From: Novilysobacter selenitireducens
GTDB taxonomy: Bacteria; Pseudomonadota; Gammaproteobacteria; Xanthomonadales; Xanthomonadaceae
Reading direction: 5' to 3'
Assembly (NCBI RefSeq): GCF_020026895.1
Contig: NZ_JAINZW010000001.1
Location: 124,001 to 188,000 of the forward strand
DNA length: 64,000 bases
Below, piece after piece: positions 42,501 through 51,797 of this stretch (the stretch's first letter is position 1; every line of letters starts with the position of its first letter). The notes under the pieces are model-generated. The model saw only the letters and a list, made by a program, of their open reading frames with translations, searched no databases and was not told the origin of the DNA. Both the position numbers and the translations under genes were made by a program.

Positions 42501-43519
42501 GTGGCGGTGAACTGATCCTCTACACCCTAGATGACGGCAGCACCGCCATCCAGCTGCGTGCCGAGGGAGGCACCGTCTGGCTGACCCAGGCCGAAATCGC
42601 CACCTTGTTCGACACCACGCCGCAGAACATCACCCAGCACACCAAGGCCATTTACGCCGAGGGGGAGCTGAGCGAGGGCGCGACTTGTAAGGAACTCTTA
42701 CAAGTTCGCCAAGAGGGCGGCCGGGCGGTCAATCGTAGCCTCAAGCACTACAGCCTCGACATGATCCTGGGCGTCGGCTATCGGGTGCGCTCTCCGCGCG
42801 GCACCCAGTTCCGCCAGTGGGCCACCACCCACCTGCGCGAATACCTGGTCAAAGGCTTCGTGCTGGACGACGCCCGGCTCAAGGAGCCCGTCGGCTGGGA
42901 TTACTTCGACGAACTGCTGTCGCGCATCCGTAACATCCGCGCCTCCGAGAAGCGCTTCTATCAGAAGATCCGCGACATCTACGCTACCGCCGTGGACTAC
43001 GACAAGAAGTCCGAAGCCGCCCAGCTCTTCTTCAAGAAGGTGCAGAACAAGATGCTCTGGGCCGTCACCGGCCGCACCGCGCCCGAGCTGATCGCCGGCC
43101 GCGCCGACCCCGCCCTGCCCAACATGGGCCTCACCACCTGGGCCAGTAGCCGCGTGCGCAAGCAGGACGTCACCGTCGCCAAGAACTACCTGAGCTTCGA
43201 AGAGATCGAGGCGCTGGACCGCATCGTGGTTATGTACCTCGACTACGCCGAGGATCAGGCCCTGCGCCGTCGCACCCTGACCATGCGCGACTGGGAAGAC
43301 AAGCTCGACGCCTTCCTGCAGTTTAACGAACGCGAGGTGCTGACCCACGCGGGCAAGCTGCGTGCCGATGTGGCGGAGAAACTGGCGCTGGAACGCTACG
43401 AGAGCTTCGACGCCGCCCGGCGCGAGGCGGCCCGGCTGGCGGCGGATGCGGAGGATATCGCGGCGTTGGAACAGACCGAGCGGCACCTGGAAGGCAAGGG
43501 GCGGGAGAAGAAGAAATGA
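42497..43519 (+). CDS. RhuM-family protein in the type I RM operon
   Basis: A 340-residue protein of the RhuM (virulence RhuM) family. The N-terminal HTH-like region is VWLTQAEIATLFDTTPQNITQHTKAIYAEGEL, then SLKHYSLDMILGVGYRVRSPRGTQFRQWATTHLREYL, which is very conserved in this family, and a long helical C-terminus. Such genes often sit inside type I RM operons; their role there is unknown, perhaps regulation. ATGA overlaps join it to hsdM before and hsdS after, so expression is tied to both. Confidence 0.88.
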   Translation: MSGGELILYTLDDGSTAIQLRAEGGTVWLTQAEIATLFDTTPQNITQHTKAIYAEGELSEGATCKELLQVRQEGGRAVNRSLKHYSLDMILGVGYRVRSPRGTQFRQWATTHLREYLVKGFVLDDARLKEPVGWDYFDELLSRIRNIRASEKRFYQKIRDIYATAVDYDKKSEAAQLFFKKVQNKMLWAVTGRTAPELIAGRADPALPNMGLTTWASSRVRKQDVTVAKNYLSFEEIEALDRIVVMYLDYAEDQALRRRTLTMRDWEDKLDAFLQFNEREVLTHAGKLRADVAEKLALERYESFDAARREAARLAADAEDIAALEQTERHLEGKGREKKK

Positions 43520-44772
43520 CGTCAGCACTCCAGGAACTCGCCATGTGGAGACGAGTACACGTTGCAGACGTTTGCGAAACTGTCAGCGTAGGTATCGTTA
43601 TTCAGCCGTCGCAATACTACGTCGCACCCAGCCAAGGAATCCGAGCTTTTCGATCAGCGAATGTTGGCGAAAATCGCATCGTTGATCGCGACTGGGTTTA
43701 CCTATCTCCAGAAGGACACCGGGCCAACTCGAAATCATCGCTAAGAGCTGGCGACGTTCTCGTTGTTCGTTCTGGTGCGCCGGGTACTGCTTGCGTCGTT
43801 ACCGATGAGTACGCAGGGTCAAACTGCATCGACATCGTATTTGCGCGCCCACATCAAGACCAGGTCCTCCCCAAGTATCTCGCCGAGTTTACAAACTCGC
43901 CGGTCGGCAGGCGCCATGTGCTTGGAACGCAGGGAGGGCTGGCTCTAAAGCATTTTAATGTGGGTGCCTATAAACAGCTTGAACTGCTTCTTCCGGAGGT
44001 TGCCGAGCAGAAGAGGATCGTCGACCTCTTCGCCGCTTGGGAGACCGCCATCCAGAAAACCGAGCATCTGATCGCGGCGAAGGAGCGGCATTACAGCCAC
44101 GAACTGTCGCGCCTGATCAGCCGAGGCCAGCACCCCCACGCCCATGTGGGTACCTCTGCCGAGGAAGTCTCCGCCCGCAGTCCCCGTGGCACGCCCGCCC
44201 TGCTGGGCGACTATCTCACCGAAAGTCGGGAGCCGGATACCGATCAAGACCCGGCCAAACGATTGACCGTCCGGCTGCACCTTCAGGGTGTTGAGAGCCG
44301 TCCCGTCCGCGGCACGGACCGCGACGGTGCAACGGCCTATTTCCGGCGGCACGCGGGGCAACTGATCTACGGCAAACAAAACATCTTCCGAGGCGCCATC
44401 GGCATTATTCCACCGAAACTGGATGGCTGCGCTTCGACACAAGACTTGCCGGCATTCGATATTGCGGATGGCATCGACCCGCAATGGCTGTACTTCTGGC
44501 TGTCGCGTAAGGACTTCTATACATCACTGGAGGCGCTTGCGACTGGCTCTGGCTCGAAACGCTTGCATCCGGAAGAGTTCTTCAAGGTCCGTATTTACAT
44601 CCCCGATTTCGCCACCCAAACCGCCATCGCCCGCTACCTCAACGCCCTGCGCGACGAGATCGACCTGCTCGGGCAGTCCGTCGCGGCGCTGAAGACCCAG
44701 AAGCGGGGCCTCATGCAGAAGTTGCTGACCGGCCAGTGGCGGCTGCCAGTGCCGGAACAGGAGGGCGCCTGA
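43516..44772 (+). CDS. hsdS: Type I restriction-modification specificity subunit
   Basis: A 418-residue S subunit with two target-recognition domains, each followed by a helical spacer: first domain about residues 10-165 (NVGAYKQLELLLPEVAEQKRIVDLFAAWE), second about 215-395 (RLHPEEFFKVRIYIPDFATQTAIARYL). The second ends with KTQKRGLMQKLLTGQWR, typical of HsdS. It sets the DNA sequence recognised by the HsdM/HsdR complex. Base composition within the first recognition domain is lower in GC than around it, as expected for a swapped domain. Confidence 0.9.
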   Translation: MTSALQELAMWRRVHVADVCETVSVGIVIQPSQYYVAPSQGIRAFRSANVGENRIVDRDWVYLSPEGHRANSKSSLRAGDVLVVRSGAPGTACVVTDEYAGSNCIDIVFARPHQDQVLPKYLAEFTNSPVGRRHVLGTQGGLALKHFNVGAYKQLELLLPEVAEQKRIVDLFAAWETAIQKTEHLIAAKERHYSHELSRLISRGQHPHAHVGTSAEEVSARSPRGTPALLGDYLTESREPDTDQDPAKRLTVRLHLQGVESRPVRGTDRDGATAYFRRHAGQLIYGKQNIFRGAIGIIPPKLDGCASTQDLPAFDIADGIDPQWLYFWLSRKDFYTSLEALATGSGSKRLHPEEFFKVRIYIPDFATQTAIARYLNALRDEIDLLGQSVAALKTQKRGLMQKLLTGQWRLPVPEQEGA

Positions 44773-47700
44773 TGGACAGCTTCCGCTTCGACGAGAAATA
44801 CCTCTCCCAGATCCCCGCTCTGCAGGTGCTGGTCCTTCTGGGCTACCGGTACCTGACGCCAGCCGAGGCGCTGGCCGCACGCGGCGGCAAGGCCGGCAAC
44901 GTGCTGCTGGAGGAGATCCTGCGCGAGCAGTTGAAGAAGCTCAATCGCATCCAGCACAAGGGCGGCAGCTATCTCTTCAGCGAAGAGAACCTGCAGAGCG
45001 CTATCCAGCGACTGAAGAACCTCAAGTACGACGGCCTGCTCAAGACCAACGAGGCGGCTTACGACCTGCTGACCCTGGGCGTGGCGCTAGAGCAGTCCAT
45101 CGAGGGCGACCAGAAGAGCTTCACCCTCAACTATGTCGACTGGCGCAACCCGGCCAACAATGTCTATCACGTGGCCGCCGAGTTGGCGGTGGAGCGCACC
45201 CGCAGCGTTGAGACCTGCCGGCCGGACATCGTGCTGTTCGTCAACGGTATCCCCTTCGCGGTGATCGAGTGCAAGTCGCCCAAGGTCGAGGTGGCTCAAG
45301 CCATCTCACAGACCATTCGCAATCAGCGCGATGAATACATCCCGCGCCTGTTCACCTATGCGCAGGTGCTTCTTGCGGTGACGAAGAACGATGCCCGCTA
45401 CGCCGCTACCGGCACGCCGGCCAGATTCTGGTCGAAGTGGAAGGAGGACGTGGCGGACGCAGACCTAGAGTCCCTGCTGGAGCGGCCGCTGCCCCAATCT
45501 GTAAAGGCCTCTCTGTCCGAACTGGCTTTCGCCGAGTTGGGTGTGCGTGAGGAGATTGCGCCCTACCTGGTGGGCCGGCAGGTGACCGAACAGGACCGGG
45601 CGCTCTTCGCACTGTGCCGGCCGGAGCGCCTGCTGGAGATGGCTTGGGCGTTCACAGTATTCGACGGAGGCGTGCGCAAGATCGCGCGCTATCAGCAGGT
45701 GTTCGCCATTCGCGAAGTGCTTGCCCGTGTCAAGCAGACCGACGACAGCGGCAAACGTCGGGGCGGCATCATTTGGCACACACAAGGCTCGGGAAAATCG
45801 CTAACCATGGTGATGCTGGCGCGTGCGTTGGCGCTGGATCCGGAGATCCGAAATCCGCGAATCGTGCTCGTCACCGACCGGGTGGATCTGGACAAGCAGC
45901 TCGGCAACACCTTCGCCGCCTGCGGTCTTTCGCCCGACCGGGCCGAGAGCGGCCGCCATCTTATCGAGTTGGTGTCCGACGGCAAGGCGCACATCGTCAC
46001 CACGTTGGTGCACAAGTTTGAGAAGGCGCTCGCCTACAGGAAGTTCAGCGATGCTTCGTCCGACATCTTCGTGTTGGTGGATGAAACGCAGCGCACCCAG
46101 CTGGGCGGCTACTCGGCGCGCATGCGGCAGATGTTCCCAAATGCTTGCTACATCGGCTTCACCGGTACGCCCCTGCTGACCCGCGAGAAGAGTGACGTGG
46201 CCAGATTCGGCGGTGTGATCCACACCTATGCCATCGACCAGGCAGTGGCAGACGGTGCGATCGTGCCGCTGCTTTACGAAGGGCGCATGGTGGAATTGGA
46301 GCAGAACCAGACCGCGATCGACATCTGGTTCGAACGCCATACCCAAGGGCTCACAGACCAACAGAAGGCTGACCTGAAGAACAAGTACGCCCGCGCCGAG
46401 ATGCTGAACAAGTCCGAGCAGGTCATCTACATGCGCGCCTTCGACATCAGCGAGCACTACCGGCAGAACTGGCAGGGAACCGGTTTCAAGGCGCAGCTGG
46501 TGGCCCCTAACAAGGCCGCAGCGCTCCGCTACAAGGCGTTCTTGGACGAGTTGGGTGCAGTCACAAGTGAGGTGATCATCTCACCGCCCGACGAGCGCGA
46601 GGGCTTCGATGAATTCGACGCTGAGGAGTCTAGCGACGCAGTGGTGGCCTTCTGGCAACGCATGATGAAGCGCTTCGGCTCTGAGGACGACTACAACAAA
46701 CAGATCGTCAACGCTTTCAAGTTCGGCGAGGAACCCGAGATCCTGATCGTGGTGGACAAGCTGCTGACCGGCTTCGATGCGCCGCGCAACGCGGTGCTCT
46801 ATTTGACCCGGCGGCTCAAGGATCACTCGCTGTTGCAGGCCATCGCGCGGGTGAATCGCCTTTACGAAGACGAAGCTGGCAGCCGAATCAAGGACTTCGG
46901 CTACATCATCGACTATGTGGGCGTGCTCGGGGAGCTGGACCAGGCGCTCACCACCTATAGCGCCTTCGAAGGGTTCGAGGAAGCTGACCTGAGGGGCGCA
47001 TTGGCTTCGATCCATGAGGAAACCCGCGTGTTGCCGCAGCGGCACGCCGAACTGTGGGACCTGTTCAAGACGGTGAAGAACCGCCAAGACGAAGAAGCCT
47101 TCGAGCAGCTGCTCGCTGACGAGAAGCTACGCGCCAACTTCTACGAGCGCCTGTTGGCCTACGCAAAAATCTTGGCCATCGCCCTGTCCAGCGAGCGTTT
47201 CATCGCCGATACCCCGGAGCGTAAGCTGCGCGCTTATAAGGACGATCTCAAGCGCTTCGTCAATCTCAAAGCGTCGGTGAAGCTGCGCTATGCGGAAGCA
47301 ATCGACTACAAGAAGGACTTCGAGCCAAGGATCCAGAAGCTGCTGGACACGCATATTTCTGCCTCCGAAGTGGTACAGCTGAGCCCACCGGTCAACATTT
47401 TCGACGAGGCAGCGTTCCAGAAGGTGGTCGACGAGCAGGGCGCTGGCAGCGAGAAGAACCTTGGCGCCAAGGCCGACATGATCGCCCATGCCACCAAGCG
47501 CGCCATTCAGGAACGACTGGTGCAAGACCCGGCCTTCTACGAGAGGTTTTCCCGGCTGATCCAACAGGCAATCGACGACTATCGCGCCAAGCGTCTTTCC
47601 GATTTGGCGTACCTGCAGCGGGTCTCCGAGATCAAGGACGCCGTTGTCTCGCGCAAGGGCGATGACCTACCAGTAGCGCTGAGTGGTAACGCCGACGCGG

Positions 47701-47990
47701 CGGCCGTTTACGGCCTGCTGTGCCCCTTCATGGCACGCCATCTGGGCGACGATAAACAAGCTCAGCTTGCCGCCGCCGAGGCCGCCATAGCGGTGTGGGA
47801 TATTGTCCGCCGCAATCGCAAGGTGGGTTACTGGGATGACCTCGACGCCCAGCGCCGAACGATGAACGAGATCGATGATTACCTTTACGACGACATCAAG
47901 GGCGCACGCGGAATCGCGCTGTCCACGGAAGAGATGGACGAAATAATTGAGAAGACGATGCAGCTTGCCCGCCACCGACTGGCCGGGTGA
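44772..47990 (+). CDS. hsdR: Type I restriction endonuclease subunit R
   Basis: Restriction subunit of 1072 residues. The N-terminal nuclease domain has RPDIVLFVNGIPFAVIECKSP, the D-ExK motif. Translocase motor motifs follow: Walker A GIIWHTQGSGKSLTMVML, DEAD-like VLVDETQRTQ, FTGTPLL and LLTGFDAPRNAVLYL. The ATG at 44772 shares one base with the hsdS stop. Complete at both ends, so the system looks functional. The end overlaps the zinc-peptidase gene by 4 bp. Confidence 0.95.
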   Translation: MDSFRFDEKYLSQIPALQVLVLLGYRYLTPAEALAARGGKAGNVLLEEILREQLKKLNRIQHKGGSYLFSEENLQSAIQRLKNLKYDGLLKTNEAAYDLLTLGVALEQSIEGDQKSFTLNYVDWRNPANNVYHVAAELAVERTRSVETCRPDIVLFVNGIPFAVIECKSPKVEVAQAISQTIRNQRDEYIPRLFTYAQVLLAVTKNDARYAATGTPARFWSKWKEDVADADLESLLERPLPQSVKASLSELAFAELGVREEIAPYLVGRQVTEQDRALFALCRPERLLEMAWAFTVFDGGVRKIARYQQVFAIREVLARVKQTDDSGKRRGGIIWHTQGSGKSLTMVMLARALALDPEIRNPRIVLVTDRVDLDKQLGNTFAACGLSPDRAESGRHLIELVSDGKAHIVTTLVHKFEKALAYRKFSDASSDIFVLVDETQRTQLGGYSARMRQMFPNACYIGFTGTPLLTREKSDVARFGGVIHTYAIDQAVADGAIVPLLYEGRMVELEQNQTAIDIWFERHTQGLTDQQKADLKNKYARAEMLNKSEQVIYMRAFDISEHYRQNWQGTGFKAQLVAPNKAAALRYKAFLDELGAVTSEVIISPPDEREGFDEFDAEESSDAVVAFWQRMMKRFGSEDDYNKQIVNAFKFGEEPEILIVVDKLLTGFDAPRNAVLYLTRRLKDHSLLQAIARVNRLYEDEAGSRIKDFGYIIDYVGVLGELDQALTTYSAFEGFEEADLRGALASIHEETRVLPQRHAELWDLFKTVKNRQDEEAFEQLLADEKLRANFYERLLAYAKILAIALSSERFIADTPERKLRAYKDDLKRFVNLKASVKLRYAEAIDYKKDFEPRIQKLLDTHISASEVVQLSPPVNIFDEAAFQKVVDEQGAGSEKNLGAKADMIAHATKRAIQERLVQDPAFYERFSRLIQQAIDDYRAKRLSDLAYLQRVSEIKDAVVSRKGDDLPVALSGNADAAAVYGLLCPFMARHLGDDKQAQLAAAEAAIAVWDIVRRNRKVGYWDDLDAQRRTMNEIDDYLYDDIKGARGIALSTEEMDEIIEKTMQLARHRLAG

Positions 47991-48697
47991 AGACGATGAA
48001 GAGAACACTGACTTACGGTGCCGACACCTTCGGCTACGAGGTACGTTTTCTGGCGTCGAGGCAGACCCTTTCTATCGAAGTCCACCCCAACTGCCGCGTG
48101 CTGGTACGCGCACCCGTCGGATGTTCCGAGGCACTGATTGCCGATCGGGTGCGAAAGAGGGCTGCATGGATCACACGGCAACTGGCCGGTTTCGAGCGTT
48201 ACACACCGCGAACCCCGCCCCGCCAGCATATCAATGGGGAGTCTCATCTCTATCTCGGTCGACAGTATCGGCTCAAGGTGATCTCTGGATCGGTCGTTAA
48301 CGCAAAGCTGACGCGCGACCAACTCTTGGTGACACTTCCAGAGCCCACGGAGCCCAGTCGAGTGAAGGCGGTGTTGCATCGTTGGTACATTGATAGAGCA
48401 CGAGAAACCTTCGGCGAGATTCTGGATGCCAAGCTGTCGCTATTCGATGGTGTTGAGAAGCCACGCCTAATTGTTCGGACGATGCAGTCCCGTTGGGGAA
48501 GCCTTTCGAACGCGGGTACGATGACGTTGAACGTGAACCTGATACGAGCGCCGCGCGCTTGCATCGAGTACGTCGTGGTTCATGAGCTCTGTCATACCCA
48601 GCATCGCAACCATGACAAGCGCTTCGGGCGCCTTCTACAACAGCGCATGCCTGACTGGGAGCGGCGAAAACATCGGCTGGAGTCAGCTCTGTTGTGA
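47987..48697 (+). CDS. YgjP-like (SprT/WLM type) zinc metallopeptidase
   Basis: A 236-residue protein of the YgjP/M48-like family: RTMQSRWGSLSNAGTMTLNVNLIRAP is the conserved approach, and YVVVHELCHTQHRNHDKRFGRLLQQ contains the HExxH zinc site plus the third ligand. Start is GTG at 47987, overlapping the hsdR stop as GTGA. This gene is a common last member of type I RM operons; its role there is not understood. No terminator was recognised after it. Confidence 0.85.
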   Translation: MKTMKRTLTYGADTFGYEVRFLASRQTLSIEVHPNCRVLVRAPVGCSEALIADRVRKRAAWITRQLAGFERYTPRTPPRQHINGESHLYLGRQYRLKVISGSVVNAKLTRDQLLVTLPEPTEPSRVKAVLHRWYIDRARETFGEILDAKLSLFDGVEKPRLIVRTMQSRWGSLSNAGTMTLNVNLIRAPRACIEYVVVHELCHTQHRNHDKRFGRLLQQRMPDWERRKHRLESALL

Positions 48698-48744
48698 GGG
48701 GGGGTCTTGGTGACCAGCCGCGCTGGCTTACGGACAAGACGAGG

Positions 48745-49755
48745 TCAGGCCATTGCAGGCCCCCTCAACCGATGACTGGAACGGCAGACGGTAAAGGTAA
48801 GCAGCCGGATCCAGCGGCGATCTGTCCAAGGACCAGGATGGGTCCGGACCACCGCCTGACTGATTAGCAAGTCATGACCGGGCCGGCTGGATGCGCGGCC
48901 ACGGTACTGATCGCGGTCGGCTACCGCCCTTTCCGGATCTGACAATGTCCCGCTAGGGCCCTGCCCAGGGCAGCGCGGGTGGGCGGCCGTAGTGGCGCCG
49001 CGCTCGGGATGGACAGCATGTATGCAAGTGAGGACCCACGTCTGTAGGAAAACCCCGCGACGGGCTGTCAGGCAGCCAGCCCGTGCTTGTAGAAGCTGAC
49101 CTGCCACCAGCACCGACATGAGCCACGGCTCCACGCGCCGTGGCTCGATGGCCTAGCAATCACCGCGGCGATGCGAAACCCGCCTTCGTCAACGTCACCC
49201 CAGTGGAACAAGGGCACGTCCGCGGGTATGGAATCCAGGACCTTCCCAAAGGTACGGCGCTACGTCGGAGAGGGCATTCCGCCGGTGAACAGAAGTAGCC
49301 CACCCAACCGCGCGGGCCATCGCTTTGCAGCCAGCACGAACGTGGTCATGTTCTCGATACACAAGACCCACGCCGAGGGTCCCTCGTAGCGCACGATCTG
49401 CGTGGGACTGACTGTCAGATACTCGTAGGCCAACTCAGGAACGTCCGACGCCTCCAGCTCGACAGCGCCAACCCCAGCCATCAGGAACGGCAATGGCGCC
49501 TTACGCAAACCGATCGACGACAGCACACCCTCCCAAAGTTGATCAAGCGCCACCATGCCCGCTTCGTCATTGAGCACGACCTCAAGGATTTCGACGCGCC
49601 GCCGAGATTCCCAGAGTATTTGAAACAACGTCTTCGCCTTTCCGAGGAGGATGTCGACGATGCGCTGCCCCTGTACGGCGCATCGCCTATGCGGTCCATC
49701 CCAGGGGAGCTCATAGCGGACTGTTGCGCGGCCCGCTTTGCTGGCAGGCTACCTG
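48745..49755 (-). pseudogene. Decayed JetD-like (Wadjet, DUF2220) gene
   Basis: On the minus strand one frame reads WVLCIENMTTFVLAAKRWP, then LLFTGGMPSPT, a TAG stop near 49260, and in the same frame RRTFGKVLDSIP and LFHWGDVDEGGFRIAAVIA. The Glu of CIEN and the D-x-D of GDVDEGG are Toprim nuclease residues, and H-W-G-D-x-D is characteristic of JetD. Beyond that homology seems to move to another frame (EPWLMSVLVAGQLL). So there is at least one nonsense codon and one frameshift. The frame is open upstream to about 49755 without a convincing start. No jetA, jetB or jetC is seen, so this is a remnant of a plasmid-defence system. Outer limits are approximate. Confidence 0.68.
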
Positions 49756-49820
49756 GCGCTCTGGCGGTCCCTTTGGTCGCCGCCAGTTGAACCGATACCC
49801 TCTAACCCAAGGAGCAAGCT

Positions 49821-50399
49821 ATGACGGAACAGCAGTTTGACGAGATTACGATCCACGACTTCGAAGGCCGGTACGTGGGACTGGTGGAGTTCGGCCACGG
49901 GATCACCCCCATCGTTCTAGCCAGTATCGGCAAGTCCAGTTCCATCGCGGGAACCAGTCTCTACGTGACGGACGACGGTGGCCGACAGTACGTTTATCGC
50001 CAAGGGCCCATGGACGACAGCGAAGCCTCTAGGCTCGTTCGGTATTGGACTGCGCTTGCGTATGAGGCTGACCTGCGGACGCAAGAGAACATCCTGACGA
50101 TCGGGGAGGGGCTCCCCCGTTCGTCGCCCAAGGACGAAAGCTTCCTGTTCAATGTGTACAAATACGCGGTGGGTACGTCCGCAGCGCACGCGTATACGAT
50201 CGTGGCAAACAGCACACGAGGTGGACAGTACCGGTTCCAGCTGCGCGCAGAACGCGATGCGTTCGACGAACCTGCCGCCGACGCCCTGGCTACGGGCAAG
50301 GCTGTGGACGCTGCTGCCTTTTTGCTTGGAACCGCAAATGGCAATGGAAAGCGGGACGTGGTCCTCCCCATCGTCAAGGACGGCTGGTGCGTGTACTGA
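49821..50399 (+). CDS. Hypothetical protein heading the cyclase/QueC gene set
   Basis: A 192-residue soluble protein that I do not recognise. It starts MTEQQFDEITIHDFEGRYVG after a good Shine-Dalgarno (AAGGAG). Beta-rich N-terminal half (TSLYVTDDGGRQYVYRQGP) and a more helical middle (SEASRLVRYWTALAYEADL). No membrane segments or known catalytic motif. It ends 21 bp before the cyclase-like gene and is probably cotranscribed with it, so it may be its partner or an effector. It could also be an unrelated cargo gene. Confidence 0.65.
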   Translation: MTEQQFDEITIHDFEGRYVGLVEFGHGITPIVLASIGKSSSIAGTSLYVTDDGGRQYVYRQGPMDDSEASRLVRYWTALAYEADLRTQENILTIGEGLPRSSPKDESFLFNVYKYAVGTSAAHAYTIVANSTRGGQYRFQLRAERDAFDEPAADALATGKAVDAAAFLLGTANGNGKRDVVLPIVKDGWCVY

Positions 50400-50420
50400 T
50401 ATCGGCCAAGGGGGCATCGC

Positions 50421-51308
50421 ATGGAGTACGAAAAGCGAATCGTAGTCTTCATGGACATCCTGGGATTCCGGGATCACATCAAGCATTCGGTAACCGACTC
50501 GGCGCACATCAAGCGGATTGCCCGGGCCATCGAGACGATCCATGAGCACACCCGGATCGACGAAGAATGGGCCCATCACCAGGTGACGCAGTTCTCCGAC
50601 TGTGTGGTTGTCTCATACTTGACCAAGCAGTCGTCGGCGGTCTTCGACATCCTGCTTACCGTGTCGCTCCTTCAGAAAGAGCTGGCATCGCAGGGATTCC
50701 TGGTTCGGGGTGGGATCACCGCGGGAGACTTGATTCACGACGGCCACATGGCGTTCGGCCCTGCGCTAGTCGAGGCCCACCGCATGGAGAGCGAGTTGGC
50801 CAGCGTCCCGCGCATTTTGGTCGACCCGAAGCTGACTCATATTGCCGGCCGCCACCCCGCCCCGCACCACGACTATGCGACCGAGGCCAAGTATGTGCGC
50901 GACTTCGTCAAGACCGATGGCGATGGCCTGGACTACCTGGACTACCTGAGCTGGGATGCAGTGGCCGACGGAGCCGGCGTTGGCGCCGAGGGTTACATCC
51001 CCTACCTCGGAGTCATTGCGAGAATCCTGAGCCAGTCGATGGTCGCCACGAGCGACCCGAGAACCCTGAGGAAGATGCTCTGGCTCCACCGCGAGTACAC
51101 GCAGGCGATCCAGCACTTTTACGATCCGCCGCGGCCGGCAGAGGTGCTAGAGCGCCATGCCTTGTTCTATGAGGGACTGGAGTCGCTCCCGACGCTAACC
51201 GAGCAAGCCGATGACGCCCGAAAGTGCGTAGTTGCGTGGGAGGCAGAGCAGAAGTCCTTTGAGGCAGCCATGAAACTGGACAAGGCGAACGCGTTGGCCC
51301 AGCCCTAA
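50421..51308 (+). CDS. Class III nucleotide-cyclase-like protein
   Basis: A 295-residue protein whose order of motifs resembles the class III adenylate/guanylate cyclase fold. VVFMDILGFRDHI gives the first metal Asp and the D-x-x-G-F pattern. TQFSDCVVVSYL gives the second Asp. GFLVRGGITAGDLIHDGHMAFGPALVEAHRMESELA matches the later R-x-G-I-x-x-G and G-x-A-x-x-A-x-x-L-E steps. The C-terminal 100 residues are helical and unknown. If active it could make a cyclic nucleotide signal, as PycC cyclases do in Pycsar defence. It may instead be a relative with no cyclase activity; the substrate-choosing residues cannot be assigned by eye. A 130-bp gap separates it from the next gene. Confidence 0.6.
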   Translation: MEYEKRIVVFMDILGFRDHIKHSVTDSAHIKRIARAIETIHEHTRIDEEWAHHQVTQFSDCVVVSYLTKQSSAVFDILLTVSLLQKELASQGFLVRGGITAGDLIHDGHMAFGPALVEAHRMESELASVPRILVDPKLTHIAGRHPAPHHDYATEAKYVRDFVKTDGDGLDYLDYLSWDAVADGAGVGAEGYIPYLGVIARILSQSMVATSDPRTLRKMLWLHREYTQAIQHFYDPPRPAEVLERHALFYEGLESLPTLTEQADDARKCVVAWEAEQKSFEAAMKLDKANALAQP

Positions 51309-51438
51309 CCCAAGGCGTTGGTGCGATGCGCAGCTCGCAAGCAGCGGCTTGAATGCCGCTCGTACATGTATACGCTAACGACGTCGGTGCTCGAGTAGAC
51401 CGACGGTCACTCAACTGAACCATGCATGGAGGTGTTGG

Positions 51439-51771
51439 ATGTCAGGATCGGGTGGTGGTTTCGGAGGCAGCTCGTATGGTGACCCAGGTGTCACGTGCGA
51501 GCGTCTTATCATTGATACGTCGATCTCTTCGCCAAAGGCGCCCATCATTGGTCGGCTGAATGTCGGAGACGTCCTGCAGGTGACCCTCGAGGCCCAGGGC
51601 GGCGCCGTGGTGATCGTGCTCACTCACCAGGGCGATAAGGCCGGCGGCATCGCCTCGGCCAGCACAAACCGCCTGCGCGAGTGCATTGAGCTGGGGACGG
51701 TCTACGAGGCGACGGTGACGTCCATTTCCGGCGGGCAGGTCCAAGTCCGCATCAAGGCGGTCAGACACTAA
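51439..51771 (+). CDS. Small protein with Gly-rich N-terminal tail
   Basis: A 110-residue protein starting MSGSGGGFGGSSYGDPG, a flexible tail, followed by a compact beta-rich part (LNVGDVLQVTLEAQGGAVVIV, then GIASASTNRLRECIELG and YEATVTSISGGQVQVRIKAV). The second half resembles a HIRAN-like or small OB-type barrel. A strong Shine-Dalgarno (GGAGGT) precedes the ATG. Known background: QatB proteins, encoded beside the QueC-like QatC, also have Gly/Ser-rich N-termini, and QueC-like enzymes of defence loci have been linked to modification of protein N-termini. Hence this may be the substrate of the QueC-like enzyme encoded 1.2 kb downstream. That role is inference. Confidence 0.7.
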   Translation: MSGSGGGFGGSSYGDPGVTCERLIIDTSISSPKAPIIGRLNVGDVLQVTLEAQGGAVVIVLTHQGDKAGGIASASTNRLRECIELGTVYEATVTSISGGQVQVRIKAVRH

Positions 51772-51797
51772 ATCTTCCACGGAAGGGGAGCAGCAAG

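Noticed and set aside
39924-48697. BREX or DISARM in place of type I restriction
   Set aside because: Complete hsdM, hsdS and hsdR with usual motifs are present; no PglZ, BrxC or DrmA/B is seen.
49539-49790. Small plus-strand frame before the 192-residue gene
   Set aside because: It lies antisense to the JetD-like remnant and has no Shine-Dalgarno or known features.
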